This document shows positions 43,811 to 56,610 of a DNA stretch of 64,000 nt, piece after piece; positions within the stretch are counted from its first letter, which is position 1, and every line of letters starts with the position of its first letter. The stretch comes from Haliotis asinina (taxonomy: Eukaryota > Mollusca > Gastropoda > Lepetellida > Haliotidae). The stretch spans positions 26,583,554 through 26,647,553 of the forward strand of contig NC_090282.1 of NCBI RefSeq assembly GCF_037392515.1. Direction: 5' to 3'. Below the pieces are notes generated by a model. The model worked only from the letters and a program-made list of their open reading frames with translations. It ran no database searches and was not told where the DNA came from. Both the position numbers and the translations under genes were made by a program.

Positions 43811-44220
43811 GCTCCAGTTCGGGGAGAATACCGAGACAATGCCTACAGACCTGAAGGCCTGGGGGTTCGCACCACAACTGTACAAAGACATTCATCCTGA
43901 GGGCATACCAATTAGATGGACGCCCTGGGTGGACAAAACGTGTTCTACAGATATTTGGACAGGTCCAGTCGATGTGTAGATCACTTTGGAATCTACTGTT
44001 CTGAGGACGCAAAGTGGCCATGTGCTCCCCGACTTCGAATTATTGTGTGTTAATTATTTAAAGTGTTGAGGGAAATACTCCACGCCCGTGACATATCTCA
44101 CGCTTTCTGTGAGATACTTTGATGTTCTCTGCAACGCCTTCTCAGCGCGTTGTTTGTAACATACTGGCTTCTTTTTGTATCCGAGAATTTAATAAAAGAA
44201 AGAATAAATCATTCTAATTT
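43811..44220 (+). other. 3' UTR and poly(A) signal of the Ig gene
   Basis: AATAAA occurs twice, at 44191-44196 and about 44203-44208, roughly 380-390 bases after the stop. The first ~180 bases of the UTR are GC-richer than their surroundings and open in three plus-strand or minus-strand frames, discussed under findings. Confidence 0.6.
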
Positions 44221-45149
44221 CATTAAGTACGAATGATGGAAGAATGACATTTTTCAAGATGTTTCGATGTAATGAGATATTTTCTTGACCCGAGGTTCTC
44301 TATTGACATAGAACAACAGCAATCATTTGGGGTTTATGGCTTTGAGTGCCCTCATTTCCAATCCATCACCTCGACATTCCTACTCTTAGAGGATATTATG
44401 CTTTCATAACAGATGGTTCTGCCATTTGCTGATGGTCTTGTGGAGGTCCCTGGAGGTCATCCAAACAAAAGGTGATCCTGGCAGGGGGAGGTTGATGATA
44501 TTTATCCAAGTATTGTTTGGTTTTACAAACTGATTGCATGCCAGTATTGATGCAGTAGAAGTGTGCACCTGGCAGGTGAACATGGGAAGCTGCATAGAGA
44601 CATGTGAAGGAGTCACATGGGGCATCCTACTTGTGGACCGGTCACATCAACACAAGAAGATTTCAACTAAACAGGAGGGATTGAATCGCGGCGACAAACT
44701 CAATAATGACTATCTTGCGCAAAACCTATTGTATTCTCAAAACATGTTTTATCTCCATTATTAAATTTGGCCTGACAATGGCCGAACATGGCAGACAGTG
44801 AAGGTCGATTCCACTGAGCAAATTCCAGAAAGTAGCTTTCTGCCAACTACTTCGAGAATAACGACACTAAATACTGGTTGCAAAAAGAAAAAGGTTGTTT
44901 CTAATAATTGGTGAACCGAATAGGTTTCTATTCGACGTGTCGGTACTTATGATCAAAGTGTTTATTTGGTGTATGAGTAAAACAAAGGAATTCTCACATG
45001 AATACACATTTGTACATTACGAATAGATATGTCAGCAAGCAGATGTCGATTTAAAAGTATAGCAAAAGGTTTGAAATAGTTATCTAATTCATATTAATTG
45101 TCTATGAACTCTCAAGCATGCAACACAGCCATAATTTAGGGTGGTTTAC

Positions 45150-45440
45150 AGTGAGTGAGTGAGTGAGTGAGTGAGTGAGCGAGTTGAGTTTGCACTCAGC
45201 AATATTCCCGGTATATGGCGGCTGTTTGTAAATAATCGAGCCTGGAGCAGACAATCAAGTGATCAACAACATGAGCATCGATCTACGCAAGTGGGAACTG
45301 ATGACATGTGTCAAGCAAACCAGCGAGCCTGAGACCTCCCTATCCCGTTAGGCGCCTCTTACTACAAGCATAGTCGCCTTTTGTGGCAAGAATGGGTTGC
45401 TGAAGGGCTATTCTACCCCGGACCTTCACGGGTCTGGTTT
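45150..45440 (+). repeat. SINE family B, longest copy in the window
   Basis: It starts with an expanded (GAGT)8 run and carries GCACTCAGCAATATTCCCGG, GTTTGTAAATAATCGAGCCT, GATCAACAACATGAGCATCG, ATCCCGTTAGGCGCCTCTTA and CTATTCTACCCCGGACCTTC. It serves as the best local reference for family B. Confidence 0.85.
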
Positions 45441-45704
45441 ATAGACAATAGTAGATGTCTCTTTTATAGCGAACTATTTGATAGGGTAGTAGTACTTAGT
45501 AGTGGTGTGCAGTGTTTCGGCAACTACGTTCAGCCAGGTTGAGTTTTGATAGTGTTCCTGATGATTTTCAACATTTAAAATCATCAGGTGCTTCATATAT
45601 TACTTACGGCTGTCTTCTGCATCAATAATGAGAACACAAAGGTAAAATCTTATAAATAAACATTGACATTATCATATGTTGTTCTGTGCAATGCTGTTAT
45701 GGAA

Positions 45705-45796
45705 ATGGGCTCACACATTGTACCAATGTGGGGAATCGAACCTGGTTCTTCAGTGTGGCGAACTAACGCCTTAACCACTAGGCTAACCCGCCGGTG
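45705..45796 (-). repeat. SINE family A, reverse head and body
   Basis: GGGCTCACACATTGTACCAA, GTGGGGAATCGAACCTGGTT and GCCTTAACCACTAGGCTAAC match the reversed family A. Confidence 0.8.
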
Positions 45797-46829
45797 CTTG
45801 TTTATTCGAGGTTGATTAAAATGCAATATTTATCTCAATCCTTTGTAAAATGATACACTTTGCATATGATTTAGTCAGCATTGACATTTCACAAATAACA
45901 TATTTCGTTACCTTGCTTTGGTAGCATCTGTGGATAACTATACTTAAGCATAGCGATTAAAGTGGTGACATTAACCAGTCGTTACGAGAGATGTTTACGT
46001 CGTGGGATCAGTAAGGCTTCTCGCTTTTGTTTGTTATCATTACGGAAGAGTGACTATACTTTATATTCGGTTTGTCAGGGATTTTACAAACAGATAATTT
46101 TCTGGCGATATTTATTTCAATTTTTACTGTCATTCACAAATGGGTGAATGGGTGCATATTGTTTATTATCACAGCCTAGCCTAATTCTAATAGCAGATTC
46201 AAATGAATCAAGCAAATCATTGATTGATATGTGGTCAATCTTCTGAGAAGCAAATTTTAGTGATTCTTGACATCTATCCATGACCATGAGATAACCAAAG
46301 TCCCTTTCTATCGTTCATTTTATAAGCAGTCTATTTTACCATGTAACGAGATTTCACTAAACCATGTGTGCTACAATGTGCAGTGGGAAAGATGCATTCA
46401 AGATACAGACAACATTAACGTCTGCGACATGTACTGTCATAACCAGCTATACTGCGAGGAACCATCGAGCCTTCCAGTGATTGAGAGACGTGACACCGTG
46501 GTAACAACGCTTCCAAACGATGGCGTGTTTCGATCACTGATAAACATACCTTAAACATAAATCCAAGGCAAATTGAAAACTCTCACTTCGTGCTTTTTAT
46601 TGCATCATTTTATTTATTCAATCAACAGCCATGACTGGGAAAGGCCCTCTCCTCTGGATCTTTGAACCGTCATTAGACACACTTCCCGAGCACCAAAGGG
46701 AAGCACTGGGCCTTTAAAATAATTAAACTTCTAGTATGGGAAGTTACCAAGCCTCTTGTAATATACAAACTTATAAAAGTTCTTATCTATTCGAACAGAT
46801 AAGTCTTGATATACACCGTCAGTTTCGTT

Positions 46830-47080
46830 CAGGGCCGCGAGGTAGCCTTCCGGTTAAAGTGCTCGCTTACCAGACGGGTTCTATTGACCTCATGGGGTCA
46901 ATGTGTGAAGAACATTTTCTGTGACATTGGTGGACTATTGCTTAAAGCGGCGAAAAATCATATTCGCTCTCTCCTTTTGCCTCCGATATTCTGTCAGTGA
47001 ATTGGTGAGTGAGTGAGTGAATGAGTAAGGCTTTACGCTCAGTGAGGCTTGAACCTCGGCCTTTGCCATGATGAGTGTAC
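46830..47080. repeat. SINE family A forward copy followed by a reverse fragment
   Basis: The forward part (46830-46985) has GGTAGCCTTCCGGTTAAAGT, GGGTCAATGTGTGAAGAACA and GGACTATTGCTTAAAGCGGC. The reverse part (about 47003-47080) has GAGTGAGTGAGTGAATGAGT and GAGGCTTGAACCTCGGCC. Confidence 0.65.
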
Positions 47081-47796
47081 CATCCCCAAACAACTCTCCC
47101 GACCCCTCACTCCAAGGAATGAATAATTTCGTATAATTATTTATTGCTACTGTAGCTGACATTATTAACATATTCATACCAAAAATGTTATCAACAAGTT
47201 TGCCAAAATCTGTGAGAGTATTTTACAACCGATTGCTTACACTATCTTCACATGCTCGTTAGGTTTAATTCTTTTATCACTGACAGGATTCAAAACTCAA
47301 GAGAACACGGATTTTGTCATCCAGCTGAGCTTATTACAATTTTAATTTAAAAAAATAATTGATAATTGACCTAAAACATCACATGCAATCTGTCGCAGCC
47401 AGTGAGTGATCGATCATCACCAAACCTGTATGATTCCACTGTGATCGAGCTTTCAAGTTCTGATACTCTAACGTCCCGGGAAATGTCGCAGAAGTTGTAT
47501 TTTGAATTAACCAGTTCTCAAGGGATGTGCTCCCGGTTTGGAAAACACTGTAGCGATGATTCACGTGCCTTTTAGAATTGCAGAAATGGCCAATTAACCA
47601 AATGAGATCTAATGGAGTCTAAAAGAGAGGTTCATCATACGGTTGATCAATATGAATTCTCTAAAACGAACATCAAATAATATTTAAATGACATTATTGT
47701 CGGTTAATATTCTAAAACATTCATTCCTTGACTCCAGCAGTGATTACCTCCCTTGTTCTTTAACAAAGAATGAGTTTTTTTGTGTGTGGGTTATAG

Positions 47797-47897
47797 TGCG
47801 CGAGATTGGATTATCCATTCAGCTAATTGTCGGAGTTGGAATCACAGCTATAGTAGTCAGGGCATTTTCAACAGGTCAGCTGGAAAACCCACTTTAA
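47797..47897 (+). other. Possible alternative last exon encoding a membrane anchor
   Basis: A T-rich tract ending TTATAG (47796) precedes an open stretch whose phase-1 reading gives VREIGLSIQLIVGVGITAIV, then VRAFSTGQLENPL and a stop at 47895-47897. The helix of about 20 apolar residues with a short tail would fit a type I membrane protein. The Ig gene upstream ends its Ig4 exon in phase 1, so it could join in frame. No transcript evidence; a chance open frame is quite possible. Confidence 0.2.
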
Positions 47898-50800
47898 TGA
47901 CCCATATTTTAGTGTGATGAGAACGGAATCGGGCACAGACCCTGGTCAATAGAACTGTTAACCCATGTGACCTTATCTCTGGTTCCCTGTCCATTTCCAT
48001 CCCGTCAACAAGTTATGATGTCTAATATGAATAACACAGACAGAAATATGCAAATGCTTCTCAGGGCTGAGAAATCGTTTCTCAATAATGACTCAATTTA
48101 CATTTACAGCTTTCTTAAAATACCCCTCCCACATATTCCGACAGGACATTCTCATTATCAAATTGGATCCTAACTGTTTCTCGTGTCTGGCAATTACGTC
48201 AAATGGAATCATTACGTCTAGAAAATGTTCAGTGTTGAACTGGCGGATCCGATCGATTCTTGAGTTGAATTCTTTGTTTCTCTGTGTTTTCTTGGATATC
48301 ATGCATTTATGCAACACCAATACGACACGTTTTAGTATGATCATTCTTCTGACTGTATCACTGATCATGATACGCTTTCACACTAATTTTATTTCTTAGT
48401 GCAAATTTGTAGATTATATCTTAGTAACCCTATGCATCATGTCTTGATGTCACTCCTGAACGTCATATCTTTGCACGTCTAACTACGTCTTACCTTAGTG
48501 CCACGAACAGTAAATTTAAGTAGCCTATTCTTATACGTTGTTCAAGAGAGCCATCAAAAGGCATCGCAGAATTCATCATGAATACCTCCGACCGAAAAAC
48601 AGAACAAACAGCAACACAAATATACCTCATCCGCTCTGAAGCACATGGACCGTACATATTGTCATGGCGTCACTTTGTATAATATAGTAGCTCTATGTTA
48701 CGTAACATACTAGACCAGTCACCAAGGCAGGCCTCGTGTGTAATTAGAGAATATTACACGGCATACTGTTCTTGTGACCTCCATGATTCAGGTTTTCTTA
48801 ATATAAAATAACCAGAACCAATACTCGCCGCTACAGTGAGCTTCAGGACATCTAACATACTTTCCTTCGGATGATTTTCAATAAGAGGTCCAGAACCAAC
48901 GACTTCGAACTTTGATGGTTCAAACGGTTTCATTGCCAATTCTGTTAATTTGGCAGCGTCGGTGATATAGGCCGATTCCACAGAGCGAACTAAGACGATC
49001 CCAACTCCTTTATTTTAATATTCGCCCAGGATAGTGGTAATGAAGGATAGTGATAGTGAGGGCTAGTGAAGACTACCACAGACTACATACCAACTACTAG
49101 TTCTGAGATCGCATGGAACAAGGCCATGGCTACTATTTCCACTCTTCTTCTTGTAGAGCTAACTGTGCTATTGGGAAGCAGTATTTATTGTTTGAGTGAG
49201 TGGGATGAAGAAGCCCTGACAAGATGTCACGACGTGCCCCGCAGGCTGTCAGAAGAACCATTGCCAACCCCGATCCACAATATGTCATTGTCAACCCACG
49301 TGACAGACGGACCACACCTCTACCTTCTCATGGTCAAGAGATCTGATCAAGATGGTGCTCCATGTCCATCTTCACATGCACTTTCTGACCATCATTCATT
49401 TTCCACGTTTCATCAGATTGCGCAGGTTAAATACAAGACAGACATTACTGGATGCATAGCACGCACGTTTGATATGGTTCCTGTCTTGTCAGGTGGCGAA
49501 GGATTAATGTGAAGCGGTCATCAATGAAGTGACCGCCGTATGACCGCCGACGGTCTGATGAATGACTATCAGGCTTGCTGGGACGTAGATGATAGAAATA
49601 TCCCGGACGATAGCATAAAGTTTCCTTTATTACTGGACTGGGATGTAGACGCTGCTTCGGTGAACAACGCAGTTCCGACTCTCTCCTGTCATTCGTCAAT
49701 TTGACATCTGTTGGTTTTGCATAATTAGTTGGTCACATGAGGTCATTGAGTTCCAACTACCGTAGAAACATATTTAAGCACTTGGTATTTAGTTGCAAGC
49801 GAAGGGTTAATATATATTTTTTAACAATCATTAATGACAATGTGCAGTCACCAGTCCATTTATGCTGGTCATCATTTTAAACTTTAATCTATACTCATAT
49901 TTTTTCCCACTACATATTTTATGTTTGCAACTTTATTACTTCAGTGCATGTGGTACTGTGTGTGTATACTTATTCGGGGATTTACAACACATGACTTTAC
50001 TTGTGTGAAGAGAGAAACCTTTTAGATTGTATTCTGGATTTTGTAACTGATCTTTTGTCCAATCTCATTACCTAGTCAATTGAACACAAATGCATCGTCT
50101 CCCAAATGTCTGATGACATTTTAAAACTTTCATAACAAAAAGCAATTTAAATCTTTATTTTCAGAGGGCCAGAACCCCAGTGTTTTAATGAGAAACTTGA
50201 ATTTCTATTACAGATGACAGCATTCATTAACCGAGACTGAATTTTAAATTTTGAAGACGACAGCTGTATTGGAACTCACTTGCTCGCTTTTGACTAACTT
50301 TTCTGCTCCAGTGATGGTTTGTTATGACACGCCTGCAATACGGAAAGCAGTTATCAGCTGGTTAAGCATCATCCTGCGGGTAATTTGTCGCAATTTGTCG
50401 ATCCCCCAAATTCAAGCTCATTGTCTCTCACAAGAGTGTTCAGTAGATAAAGTATTTTGACCTTTTTCAGTAGTCTTTGTAGCCAATGTTCATCCCCCTT
50501 CCGTGCTGAAGATGCAAAAGTCAAGCTATTTAAAGAAAGATCCGCATAAAACATAAACACAAGAGGCTTGTAAAAATGAAATTGCACAAAATTGGTCAAG
50601 TTGTGAAAGAGAGTTTTCGACGACAGTGCTCAGTACTCTTTAGAGTTCTTCACGGCGAAGACCTCGATGTGTCCTTTATACATTAATCTATCAACAGATT
50701 TAAGTACGTCGGTTCTCCGCTGTAATTACCCTTTACTCAAGCTCAAACAGAAAATATAATTCACCCTAAAAGTAAATGTATGGGCACGTTTATAAATAAT

Positions 50801-52024
50801 TCTAAAACTTAAAAACATGTCTGGGTTGAGGAAACCTGCATTGAGTGGACAGTGTACGGTGTATAGATTTAGGGACAGTCGCGAGGATTTCAGTCAATTC
50901 CCAGGCCTGTCTCACAGGATGTTCTCTTTATGTCCCAGTATCAACTCCAGATAACCTTATTTTTCTGCCTTAGTCGTGACGTTTATTCACACTGAAGTAG
51001 GTCTTCCCTCCAACCATTGGTCTGCGTATTTTACAGCTTTGCTATAAAATTTCGAGTTAATGCTCCATGTTTAACTGCGAACCATGTGGTCTATTTGTTA
51101 TCTTAATTGATGATATACTTGTTGAATAAATGTAGCGTTGCGGTACACAATGGTTATCGGGGCGGTACAAACACAATGTTATCGTTGGCGTTGATGGTTA
51201 ATACATCACGGTGATGTCATTGCAAGATCACGGACTTTGTTTTAACTCTTGTTTCAGTCGTTTATAACTTACATGAAGACCCATAATTCTAATCACCGGA
51301 GATCGCCACAGACGCTTTGATAATGAGGCCGAGTATGTGGTATGGTCACATGTTGTACAACTGCACGTACTGGTCGAGGTTGGATTTGAGTCTTTTTCTG
51401 ATCCATCAAAGTTGTCAACTTTCAAAGTTACAAAAAGTATCAAAATATCGATTTGAAAATCATTATTCAAAACACTGACAGCTAGCAATGCAACTTTCTT
51501 GAAAAAAAATGATTTTTTACATGTTCGATTGCAAAAGTTGTGTTTAAATGATTGAGAATAGAGCATCTCACAATGAGAACGTCTGTGACTAATTTTGAGG
51601 TTATTCTATGTTGCATATTCGGCTGTGTAACTCTAATTTATAAAATTCGGTTTTGTCTTCAGTTCATAATAGATTATTAGAAAATGTATGATCAACTCAG
51701 ATATATAAGCATTTTCTGTACTGTTTGTATCGGCAGGAGTTCTACATTTGAACAAAGTAAAAACTGTCCATATTACAAACTTGATTTTAAGTCTTTTGTG
51801 CACTTCCTGTCCTTGTCATAGCTGCCCCTTATCGCACTGGCCAGTCACTGCAGAAATCGAGACGCGCTTGAGGAAAAAAAGTAACTTCTGAATGCGGTTT
51901 TAGCAAATTATCTCAACCCTGCATAACGTACACAGGTGTTTGCAGGGAGTATATGGGTGCATCCATCTCTCCATCTGTGCAAGGGAAGGCTTTTCTAGCC
52001 TTACTATGTCGTTATCGCAGGATT

Positions 52025-54216
52025 GTGCATGTGTGTCTGGAGGCAACACGATGTACATGTGCATGTGTGTCTGGAGGCAACACGATGTACATGTGTAGTT
52101 GTGTAGTGTGACGTGTGTGCTGTCGGGTATCAACATGAAGATGTACATGTGTAATTGTGTAGTGTGACGTGTGTGTTGTCTGGAGTCAACATGATGATGT
52201 ACATGTGTGAGTGTGTAGTGTGACGTGTGTGTCTGGAGTCAACATGACGATGTGCATGTGTGGGTGTGTAGTGTGACGTGTGTTGCCTGGTGTCAACATG
52301 AAGATGTGCATGTGTGGGTGTGTAGTGTGATGTTTGTTGTCTGGTATCAACATGAAGATGTACATGTGTATTTGTGTAGCGTGCCGCGTGTGTCTGGAGT
52401 CAACATGACGCTGTGCATGTGTGGGTGGGTAGGGGGACGTGTGTGCTGTCTGGTGTCAACATGAAGATGTACACGCGTAGGTGTGTTGTGTGACGTGTGT
52501 GGTCTGGTGTCAACATGAAGATGTACATGTGTGGGTGTGTAGTGTGACGTGTGTGGTCTGGTGTCAACATGAAGATGTACATATGTATTTGTGTAGTATG
52601 ACGTGTTTGTTGTCTGGTGTCAACATGACGATGTGCATGTGTATTTATTAGTGTAGTGTGACGTGTGTGCTGTCTGATATCAACATGATGATGTACATGT
52701 GTGAGTGTGTAGTGTGACGTGTGTGCTGTCTGGTGTCAACATGAAGATGAACATGTGTATTTGTGTAGTGTGACGTGTGTGCTGTCTGGTGTCAACATGA
52801 AGATGTACATGTGTGGGTGTGTAGTGTGACGTGTGTGATGTCTGGTGTCAACATGAAGATGTACATGTGTAGGTGTGTAGTGTGACGTGTGTGCTGTCTG
52901 GTGTCATCATGAAGATGTACATGTGTGGGTGTGTAGTGTGACGTGTGTGTTGTCTGGTGTCAACATGATGATGTACATGTGTATTTGTGTAGTGTGACGT
53001 GTGTGCTGTCTGGTGTCAACATGAAGATGAACATGTGTGAGTGTGTAGTGTGACGTGTGTGCTGTCTGGTGTCAACATGAAGATGAACATGTGTATTTGT
53101 GTAGTGTGACGTGTTTGCTGTCTGGTGTCAACATGAAGATGTACATGTGTAGGTGTGTAGTGTGACGTGTGTGCTTTCTGGTGTCAACATGAAGATGAAC
53201 ATGTGTATTTGTGTAGTGTGACGTGTGTGCTGTCTGGTGCCATCATGAAGATGTGCATGTGTGGGTGTGTAGTGTGACGTGTGTGTTGTCTGGTGTCAAC
53301 ATGATGATGTACATGTGTATTTGTGTAGTGTGACGTGTGTGCTGTCTGGTGTCAACATGAAGATGTACATGTGTGAGTGTGTAGTGTGACGTGTGTGCTC
53401 TCTGGTGTCAACATGAAGATGAACATGTGTATTTGTGTAGTGTGACGTGTGTGCTGTCTGGTGTCAACATGAAGATGTACATGTGTAGGTGTGTAGTGTG
53501 ACGTGTGTGATGTCTGGTGTCAACATGAAGATGAACATGTGTATTTGTGTAGTGTGACGTGTGTGCTGTCTGGTGTCAACATGAAGATGTACATGTGTAG
53601 GTGTGTAGTGTGACGTGTGTGCTGTCTGGTGTCATCATGAAGATGTACATGTGTGGGTGTGTAGTGTGACGTGTGTGTTGTCTGGAGTCAACATGAAGAT
53701 GTACATGTGTGAGTGTGTAGTGTGACGTGTGTGCTCTCTGGTGTCAACATGAAGATGAACATGTGTATTTGTGTAGTGTGACGTGTGTGCTGTCTGGTGT
53801 CAACATGAAGATGTACATGTGTAGGTGTGTAGTGTGACGTGTGTGCTGTCTGGTGTCATCATGAAGATGTACATGTGTGGGTGTGTAGTGTGACGTGTGT
53901 GTTGTCTGGTGTCAACATGAAGATGTGCATGTGTGGGTGTGTAGTGTGACGTGTGTGATGTCTGGAGTCAACATGACGATGTGCATGTGTGGGTGTGTAG
54001 TGTGACGTGTGTGATGTCTGGAGTCAACATGACGATGTGCATGTGTGGGTGTGTAGTGTGACGTGTGTGTTGTCTGGAGGAAACATGAAGATGTGCATGT
54101 GTGGGTGTGTAGTGTGACGTGTGTTGTCTGGTGTCAACATGAAGATGTGCATGTGTGGGTGTGTAGTGTGATGTTTGTTGTCTGGTGTCAACATGAAGAT
54201 GTACAAGTGAATGTGT
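52025..54216. repeat. 2.2-kb minisatellite, ~56-bp unit, about 38 copies
   Basis: The unit is close to AACATGAAGATGTACATGTG, then a variable TGGGTGTGTAG, then TGTGACGTGTGTGCTGTCTG and GTGTC. At least four variants of the middle word exist: TATTTGTG, TAGGTGTG, TGGGTGTG and TGAGTGTG. Copies differ from one another by only a few bases, so the array is young or kept even by exchange. Open frames reading MYIFMLTPD or VWVCSV repeats are by-products. Confidence 0.97.
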
Positions 54217-55860
54217 CTATTATAGATTGTACCCTAGCTTTCCCTCGAACTACATTGGAAGTTAGTAATTCACAACCAGTTAGCTTGTTTTAACAACAAA
54301 ATACGCCAGTGCAGCTGCTTTCTGCCTGTTGGCCATACTTCTGAAAATATTTAGTTTTAGGGCGTTTTTCTGCCTGTAAATTGAGAAACACTTTTCCACG
54401 ATCTTTATTGCTGAACAAGTGACTTGGTTTAACAATCTCCTCTTCTTATCAGGTCGAAATTGATTATCTGCAACAAATATTCTGCAATATGGAACACGCA
54501 ATGCTTTTTTCGCAAGACATTATCTATTTCATTTCACTAACAGCATGGGATGTGCATCAAAATTGCTTAGCCTGTTGGAGTACTCTTTGCACTGTTCAAA
54601 ACGAAACTCGGTCTTTCACTGTAATTTTGCTCTTTAAAAACCATAAAGTTGGTTTCTGTCATGATTTTCGTTATTAAGTAAAACTAGAAAGCTTTCTGTA
54701 TACCCCTGCGACGATGTCACTAAAAGATGACATCAGACAAAATGCTACACAAAATAAAGTCAGAATTTATTGCGTAAGGTTAATGCATCTTCTCAGTATG
54801 CAACGCACCTACTACACAGCATCTCGACAAGTTACGTCTCGGCCTTTACCCTATATGAGGTTAGGCGTCCATTTACAAAGACCGAAACTCTGTTAACTGA
54901 TTACAACAATTGTATTAGTTCAGATATGAGATATCACTAGTACAAAGGACGTAGGAGTAATAGATCTGCATATTAATACTTTTATTAGGTTTGGAAGCGT
55001 CACTGAGAGACGGTGCTGCTCTGGTGCAAGACGGATAGGGGTGCTTTCTATTAGCAACACGATCGATATTGGAGTTGTTATAGACATGATATAGTAATAT
55101 CTCGGAATAACTGCCTGCTTCTCATCAGTATCATTGAAGCCTGGACGCTGACGGGCAATTGTGTATTAAATGACTTTTGTTGTCGAGAGTTTGATCCATG
55201 GCCATGTTATATGGGAGACAGCCTTCGTGGTCGTAGGTCCGAGATATGTGGGGGATTCCGACCAGGGGGCGCGGGGACGTTGCCTTCGCCAGAACCCGAC
55301 GATAAATCTCCTTGATTTCAGACATTTACGTATGCTTGAGTCGGTGTTGGGGAAAGCATCTAGCCGGAGACTAAACATGGTGTTTGTGATTGATTATCTG
55401 CATCAAATTGTGAAAATGAGTTTGCTATCGAACCGTCTTCCTGTTGGGACATTGCTTACATTCAAGATTCATGTTAAGGGAAGCGTAAATATGATTTAGA
55501 ATCACATCCAGGAGGGATCTCCTGCCATCGGTCATGTAATGATCGCGTCATAGAAACTCACTTCCTCAACTCGATATTGTAATAATTAGACAGAGGGGTT
55601 AGCATAAACATTTGTCACTCGGCAAAGATGTTTTAGGGGGCATTGATGTATTAATACAAAGGAGAGAAGCCTGGATTCGTACTTAATGCATATTAAACCA
55701 CAACCCCACAGATGTGCAAATACTTATTTATAGTATTTCCGTAAGCCACTGCATCATCAACACTCCGGTGTGATGGCCTCTTGATGAACAAACTCCTCAC
55801 AGCAAACTCATTGGGCATTACTGTGAGGAACAGAAAAGTGAGTCAGTGGGATTACATTAG
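54217..55860. other. Region with no recognised gene
   Basis: Mostly AT-rich. A GC-richer island at about 55190-55375 contains the CTCF-like word listed separately and is open in several frames, without a recognisable protein. Confidence 0.4.
55258..55276 (+). promoter_or_regulatory. CTCF-like motif
   Basis: CCGACCAGGGGGCGCGGG contains CCAGGGGGCGC, the core of the CTCF site as known from vertebrates and conserved in other bilaterians. A single match of this strength could be chance in a GC-rich island. Binding is not shown. Confidence 0.3.
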
Positions 55861-55869
55861 TTTTTCTGG

Positions 55870-56022
55870 TGTCCTTAGCAGTGGCAGGGGATGTGAATGA
55901 TTCTGCTTTTAGCAGTGTTGCAGCAATGCCACGTTATGAGACGCCAAATAGGCTTCACACATGCGGGAAATCGAACCCGCGTGACGACCTAACGCGTCAT
56001 CAACTAGGCTACCAAGCGTACG
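55870..56022 (-). repeat. SINE family A, reverse copy
   Basis: TGCTTTTAGCAGTGTTGCAG, AGGCTTCACACATGCGGGAA, ATCGAACCCGCGTGACGACC and CATCAACTAGGCTACCAAG match the reversed tail, body, B box and A box. Confidence 0.75.
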
Positions 56023-56204
56023 TCTTAGAGAAGAAACAGTACTGGTACTTGTAGATGCAGTAAAAGTAGTGACACTGGTGGTGACAGCACCTTCAACGGT
56101 GTAGTAGTATTAAGGCGTAGACGTCGCTGTAATAGATATGATTTTATCGAAAGCAATACGTCACTATGACCAGCACTAACGATTTGGAAAGTACATACTA
56201 TAGT

Positions 56205-56610
<406 letters not shown>

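Larger units (their letters stand above)
44221..52020. other. Region with no recognised gene
   Basis: Repeats at 45150, 45705 and 46830 and a possible single exon at 47797 are listed separately. Open stretches at 46267-46554 (+), 48754-48981 (-) and 49066-49512 (+) have protein-like composition but no family resemblance I can name and no convincing splice context. The rest is AT-rich and unremarkable. Confidence 0.5.

Noticed and set aside
46267-46554. 95-codon plus-strand open frame rich in Cys
   Set aside because: It looks protein-like in part but has no recognisable domain, no clear acceptor and no matching neighbour exon; kept only as an unexplained open stretch.
49066-49512. 148-codon plus-strand open frame, with another on the minus strand at 48754-48981
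   Set aside because: No family could be named. Several overlapping frames are open on both strands, which weakens the case for any one of them.
52225-54293. Repeated peptide frames in the minisatellite, and the idea of a CRISPR-like array
   Set aside because: Units are contiguous with no unique spacers and frames do not stay open through the array. It is a eukaryotic minisatellite.
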